From positions 25,792,946 to 25,856,945 of the forward strand of contig OV121084.1 in the NCBI GenBank assembly GCA_921293015.1: 64,000 nucleotides of DNA. Direction: 5' to 3'. Of this stretch, positions 61,249 through 64,000 are shown in pieces. This DNA is from Phorcus lineatus (lineage: Eukaryota > Mollusca > Gastropoda > Trochida > Trochidae). The number at the start of each line of letters is the position of its first letter. The first letter of the stretch is position 1. A program made the position numbers and the translations under genes. The notes beneath the pieces were generated by a model. It made no database searches. It was given only the letters and a program-made list of their open reading frames with translations, and was not told the DNA's origin.

Positions 61249-63670
61249 TGTATATGCACAGGTACGTATACATGACAATATAAGACAAAATATATATACA
61301 ACTGGTATAGTTATCTAAGTAGGAAAGCGTTAGAATCTCTGAAATCATGACATAATATGAATTTAAATGTGAAAAAACATGATTGTTTATATGGTCTTTG
61401 AAGAAAGGTCTATCATCTTCCATTGAATAATATGTAGAGTATGTATGTGAAGTAACCTAAGTTGATTGGCAAGTTGCGAATTAATAATAACTGGACAGAA
61501 ACCAAGGACAGCATTGGTTTTGCTGATATAGTTGCACACACCCGTAGACACAAGTTCATAGATACGAGTAATCTTTCTTCATAACTTGCATATAAACTGA
61601 ATTTTATGACAGCGTTCAAGTTTATGTACAGTTTGAATTAAATTTTTTATGAGTTGCAGTTTAAGATACCCCTGGTTATGTAAATTCATATGAATGTGTA
61701 CTTCGAATGCAGCGCATGGGCAGATATTTTTTATTTTAAACGCTTTAGTTGAGATACATCGTAATGAGCTTTTTAATCAAAGAGCATGCCACTGTGTTTA
61801 TAAATATACAGTTGGCTGTGTCAAGCGTAGTTTCGTGATGACGAAATCAGAGGTGCTACATTCCCTTTGGCAAGTTTATTATAGCATTGCAAAAATGCCA
61901 TAAATTATATTCAAAACTACTTTTTATGACGTCATTCTTGATATCTATATCTTCAAGTATGAAAATATTATTGCATCCGTAAAGAATACCGAGCTGTAAA
62001 GCTATTATCATTGTGGCTAATTAACGATTTAGATACGTATTTTCTTACATGTGCAGTTATGATATTTACAACCAAAATATGCTAAAAATACTTGACGCCT
62101 TGATATCATGAAAAAATCACTTGTCAGTGATGACATCATTTTGACACCAAAGTCTCAAGAAAGCATAACGTCAGCGTGTTGTTGATCTGGACCGGTACGC
62201 GCCGGCCAGGTGTCCGGTAATCAGCTCTAACCGGTTTTAACTGGTTTGGTGACGTAGAGCCGAGATTTGACCTTGCCCCGAGACTGGGTCATACACACTA
62301 AGGTGACTTTATCAGATATAAGGGAATGGAGAGGTTACGGTTCTTATCTGCAGGGATGACATCATGCATGGATAAACAATAAACAATTTTTATGTGTGTA
62401 TGAAGGTCACTTTTGATAGATATTGATTTTAATGTTATTTGGTTTATTTTGTATACTCTAAGCTATTTCTACAACGGCTGAGGGAAAAACCTTTGTCACG
62501 ATTCAGAAAAGACACATTGCTGAGTGACGTTTATCGCTTAAAATAACGTTAGAAATACATATTTGCCTATAGACATATTGCTATATAAAATATATACACT
62601 ATTCGGAAAGGGTCTGTCTGTACAAATGTCTTTCTACGCGAATCGTACATATGTCTATTAGGTCATATCATAAAATTAGGTAACTCAATGACTATTTCGA
62701 TTGACTCTTTAAAATATATTTGTGTTTCTATTAGCTATTTTTTTTATCTTAACACATGCGTTTTCTGCGACACTTTGACGCTCATGGTAAAACGAACTGC
62801 CATATCGATTTTTTCAGCTGTGTGATGGAATAAGCTTTTTTAAAGTTTTATATTCACTATTTTTTCAATGACGTCGCCTACTTAATGTAACTGTGTTATG
62901 TAACACTAGACTGCATTGCCTAGTTTATAAATATGACACATCATTTAACCATTTTTGTAATTACAAACGATATTTGATGACATAATACTTGTGCAGGAAG
63001 CAAACAAAGGAAAATTGCGTCATGAATATAGCTTAGATTTATCAATCTTTTTATCAAATTCATTTCCTTGTGAAATTGATTTTAGTTTCTGTTCAAAGGT
63101 AGTGTAATCTTCATTAAAAAGCTTCCATGTCGGAGATAAGTTTCATTTCACTAAAACAATGTACCTTCTTAATTATAATTTATTTACTATTGTATAAGAA
63201 GAATGTACTTTAGTAACAACAATTACAATGCAGACATTCATATTTTCCATTTTGCAAATGTCTGTCATCAGAGACAAGTTACTCAAACAATTACTGCATT
63301 GCAATCGAAACGTAAGTCATATCTATTATCTAGTATAAAAGGCGATCGTTGTGTGGATCGTTACTTGCTTGTTTTCACCAGTTGTACATTGCAATGCCAT
63401 GATTGACAGCTAGTATAGACAACTTCGGGGACTTGATGGTCGTGAATCCCGTGCAGTTTGAGCTTGCTGTCACGGTGTGCATGTAGATCTAAAGAAATTG
63501 ATTATAAATTTGCCGTGAAAAACAACATTAAGGTCAAGTACAGTGCATATCAGATTGTCTTTTCGTAAACGTTATCAGTAAAATGGGTTATATCATTTGT
63601 TTATAAACATGTCTTAGCAGCCTCATTTTCGGCAAGGATGACATCATCTTCAGCCAGTCATGTTACGTGA
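61249..63670. other. gene-free stretch
   Basis: AT-rich; a perfect CRE lies at 61927..61934. Nothing coding was recognised. Confidence 0.5.
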
Positions 63671-63723
63671 TATTTATAGCGCCAAACACAAGGGAAAACC
63701 CGTCCATGCTGATCTCCGATTGG
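63671..63723 (-). promoter_or_regulatory. candidate CCAAT + TATA core promoter, minus strand
   Basis: On the minus strand CCAAT (63723..63719) and TATAAATA (63678..63671) are 41 bp apart, the classical arrangement, predicting a start near 63648. No exon is recognised downstream. Confidence 0.35.
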
Positions 63724-64000
63724 TCCATTAGCTCTTCCTGACCTTGACTGTGTTTTACCTATGGACATCTACAATGTTAGATCAAATATGAAAACATATA
63801 TATAAGAATTTAATGAATTCGTATAATTTAGTAGCATTAGTGGTGCTTGGACATTAATACTTACATTAAAACGTTCAACAAGCTATAACTTGTAAAATTC
63901 ATGTTTAATGCCTTTATAACGCTGTTGCAATCCCAGAGGGTAATGGTATGAAATTATCATTCACAAAAAATCATTAGATTGGCCTTTGAGGAAATAGAAT

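Noticed and set aside
61048..61423. Ile-Tyr repeat ORFs
   Set aside because: Products of the (AT)n microsatellite.

Overview
The window is AT-rich eukaryotic DNA. It has a four-exon gene with GT-AG introns, tRNA-derived SINEs, MITEs, a mariner remnant, a truncated LINE and many microsatellites. Together with the protein sequence and the SINE tails (a GCGGCGTTAAAC-like core followed by CTCACC/GTGAGT repeats), this suggests a lophotrochozoan animal, most likely a mollusc and possibly a gastropod. The taxon is an inference from repeat style and cannot be fixed from this window alone.

Only one protein-coding gene can be supported. It is a minus-strand orthologue of the dual-specificity MAP kinase phosphatase DUSP10 (MKP-5), at 34114..25768. 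Four coding exons join in a consistent phase and encode about 421 residues (399 from the next in-frame ATG). Exon 1 carries a variable N-terminus and the rhodanese/CH2 MAPK-binding domain. Exons 2 to 4 carry the phosphatase domain, with general acid Asp316 and the HCHAGISRS signature (Cys347, Arg353). The 5' leader has several very short upstream ORFs. The inferred 3' UTR has an AU-rich nonamer before AATAAA signals. Perfect CRE sites (TGACGTCA) recur around the gene, and a remarkable X-box/CRE/X-box block lies just beyond the stop codon. In other animals DUSP10 dampens the p38 and JNK stress kinases, so an unstable, inducible message would fit.

Layout. 1..24250: gene-free, with tandem MITE copies and a SINE (284..945), foldback elements (3.3, 8.5 and 8.9 kb), a (CAT)n tract (7.3 kb), a TTAA-flanked element (22.2 kb) and a possible regulatory cluster (18.2 kb). 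24275..34345: the DUSP10 transcription unit. 34390..35390: CRE and TATA motifs upstream of it. 36.9..48 kb: a second TTAA-type element, a 5'-truncated LINE with unusually long flanking direct repeats (42.7 kb), a SINE (44 kb), a mariner deletion derivative (46.7 kb) and a perfect 37-bp inverted repeat (47.9 kb). 49..64 kb: microsatellites, a palindromic MITE (56.1 kb), a SINE split by a MITE (58.5 kb), a near-copy of the TTAA element (60.1 kb) and two CCAAT+TATA core-promoter-like motifs (59.65 kb plus, 63.67 kb minus).

The most interesting results are a MITE family with 9-bp target duplications seen at three independent loci and a self-complementary terminus, the X-box/CRE/X-box block, the interdigitated inverted repeats at 8.8-9.1 kb, and the LINE fragment flanked by about 120-bp direct repeats. 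No complete previously undescribed protein system was found.
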